Source: Paracoccus sigandri (GTDB lineage: Bacteria; Pseudomonadota; Alphaproteobacteria; Rhodobacterales; Rhodobacteraceae). Taken from it: a stretch of 64,000 bases of DNA. Position numbers and translations under genes: made by a program. The notes below the pieces were generated by a model, which was given only the letters and a program-made list of their open reading frames with translations, was not told where the DNA came from and did no database searches. The DNA lies in NCBI RefSeq assembly GCF_003709565.1, contig NZ_QNRC01000006.1:124001-188000 (forward strand), written 5' to 3'. Positions 63,496-64,000 of this stretch are shown piece after piece (the first letter of the stretch is position 1; the number at the start of each line of letters is the position of its first letter).

Positions 63496-64000
63496 ATGAC
63501 ATCCCGGCTGGTGCTGGAAGGCATCTACACGCCGCTGATCACCCCGTTCCACGCGGATGGCTCGATCGATTTCGACGCGCTTGCCGATCTGGTCGAACAC
63601 CTGGTCGCGGCGGGTGTGCATGGCCTGATCTCGGGCGGCTCGACCGGCGAGAACTATGCCGAAACGGTCGAGGAGCGGCTGGAGCTGGCCCGCTTCATCA
63701 CCGGCTGCGCGAACGGCCGGCTGCCGGTGATCGTCGGCACCGGCGCGATGCGCACCCCGGATTCCATCGCCCTGGCGAAGGGCGCGCGCGAGATGGGGGC
63801 CGATGCGATCCTTCTGGGCACGCCGCCCTATTCCGTCCCGACCGAGCAGGAGAACGCGCTGAACGCGCTGGCCATCGACCGTGCCGCCGACCTGCCGATC
63901 ATCCTCTACAACTATCCCGGCCGGATGGGCGTCCAGATGGGCCGCGAATTTTTGGACCGCGTCGGCCGCTCGAAGAACGTGATCGGGATCAAGGAAAGCT
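63496..64000 (+). CDS. dihydrodipicolinate-synthase-family lyase, C-terminus beyond window edge
   Basis: DapA/NAL-family class I aldolase. 168 residues are visible, starting MTSRLVLEGIYTPLITPFHADG. The substrate loop GGSTGENYAET replaces the usual GTTGE, the catalytic Tyr is in ILYNYPGRMG near 138, and the Schiff-base Lys is in VIGIKES at the window edge (about residue 166). GAGGAGG precedes the ATG. Such a loop is more like keto-acid aldolases/dehydratases than lysine-pathway DapA; the true substrate cannot be decided. Confidence 0.9.
   Translation, partial: MTSRLVLEGIYTPLITPFHADGSIDFDALADLVEHLVAAGVHGLISGGSTGENYAETVEERLELARFITGCANGRLPVIVGTGAMRTPDSIALAKGAREMGADAILLGTPPYSVPTEQENALNALAIDRAADLPIILYNYPGRMGVQMGREFLDRVGRSKNVIGIKES

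Noticed and set aside
61330..63621. 763-codon minus-strand open frame
   Set aside because: Antisense shadow of isocitrate lyase with no recognisable domain.

Overview
The window looks like a chromosomal segment of a high-GC alphaproteobacterium of the Rhodobacterales, most like Paracoccus. Supporting signs are the overall gene content, GntR-type BioR with its TTATCTATAA boxes next to bioY-bioB, a RamB/ScfR-type regulator divergent from malate synthase and isocitrate lyase, an alphaproteobacterial tRNA-His (A73, no encoded G-1), and several small families I associate with this order (TIGR02300, DUF6476-like, DUF6324-like). Species is not determined. I see no transposase, phage gene, integrase or CRISPR array; this is core chromosome with a few accessory inserts.

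Layout. 1-7.7 kb: glyA (cut by the left edge), nadK, a LysE exporter, an amidase, an unknown membrane protein, rpoH and an RluA-family pseudouridine synthase. 7.7-11.7 kb: a UbiK/BMFP-like protein, then lgt, a MidA/NDUFAF7-like methyltransferase and pgeF as an overlapping operon, convergent with pdxY. 11.7-14.1 kb: biotin block bioB-bioY-bioR with three BioR boxes. 14.2-23.4 kb: a GNAT, a MliC-like protein, an ABM-GNAT fusion, an M3 oligopeptidase, an M19 dipeptidase, small envelope proteins, a GntR regulator and hemB. 23.5-28.3 kb: a membrane protein, mfd and rplY. 28.5-31.7 kb: an acyltransferase, lldD with a palindromic operator, a small lipoprotein and a TetR regulator. 31.8-38.2 kb: dnaG, rpoD, a BLUF blue-light sensor overlapping rpoD, rmuC and yjbQ. 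38.4-48 kb: nrdR-ribD, then a capsule block on the opposite strand (kpsC, an outer-membrane export lipoprotein, kpsS), then ribE, an unknown gene, ribBA, ribH and nusB. 48-53.3 kb: envelope proteins, mmcB, tRNA-His, and a Tat-type amidohydrolase coupled to a beta-barrel protein. 53.3-58 kb: a peptide/nickel-class ABC transporter. 58.1-63.1 kb: the glyoxylate bypass with its regulator. The right edge cuts a DapA-family lyase.

How the genes work together. Riboflavin synthesis is nearly complete here (ribD, ribE, ribB activity, ribH), but the GTP cyclohydrolase II half of RibBA lacks its zinc cysteines, so that step probably comes from elsewhere. The biotin block covers uptake (BioY) and the last synthetic step (BioB) under BioR. 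The aceB-aceA pair with RamB gives growth on C2 units. Three sigma/replication genes (rpoH, rpoD, dnaG) and two repair genes (mfd, mmcB) are present. Several genes without a Shine-Dalgarno sequence have a plausible -10 box 5-7 bases before the ATG, suggesting leaderless mRNAs; mmcB adds a LexA-type box inside its promoter.
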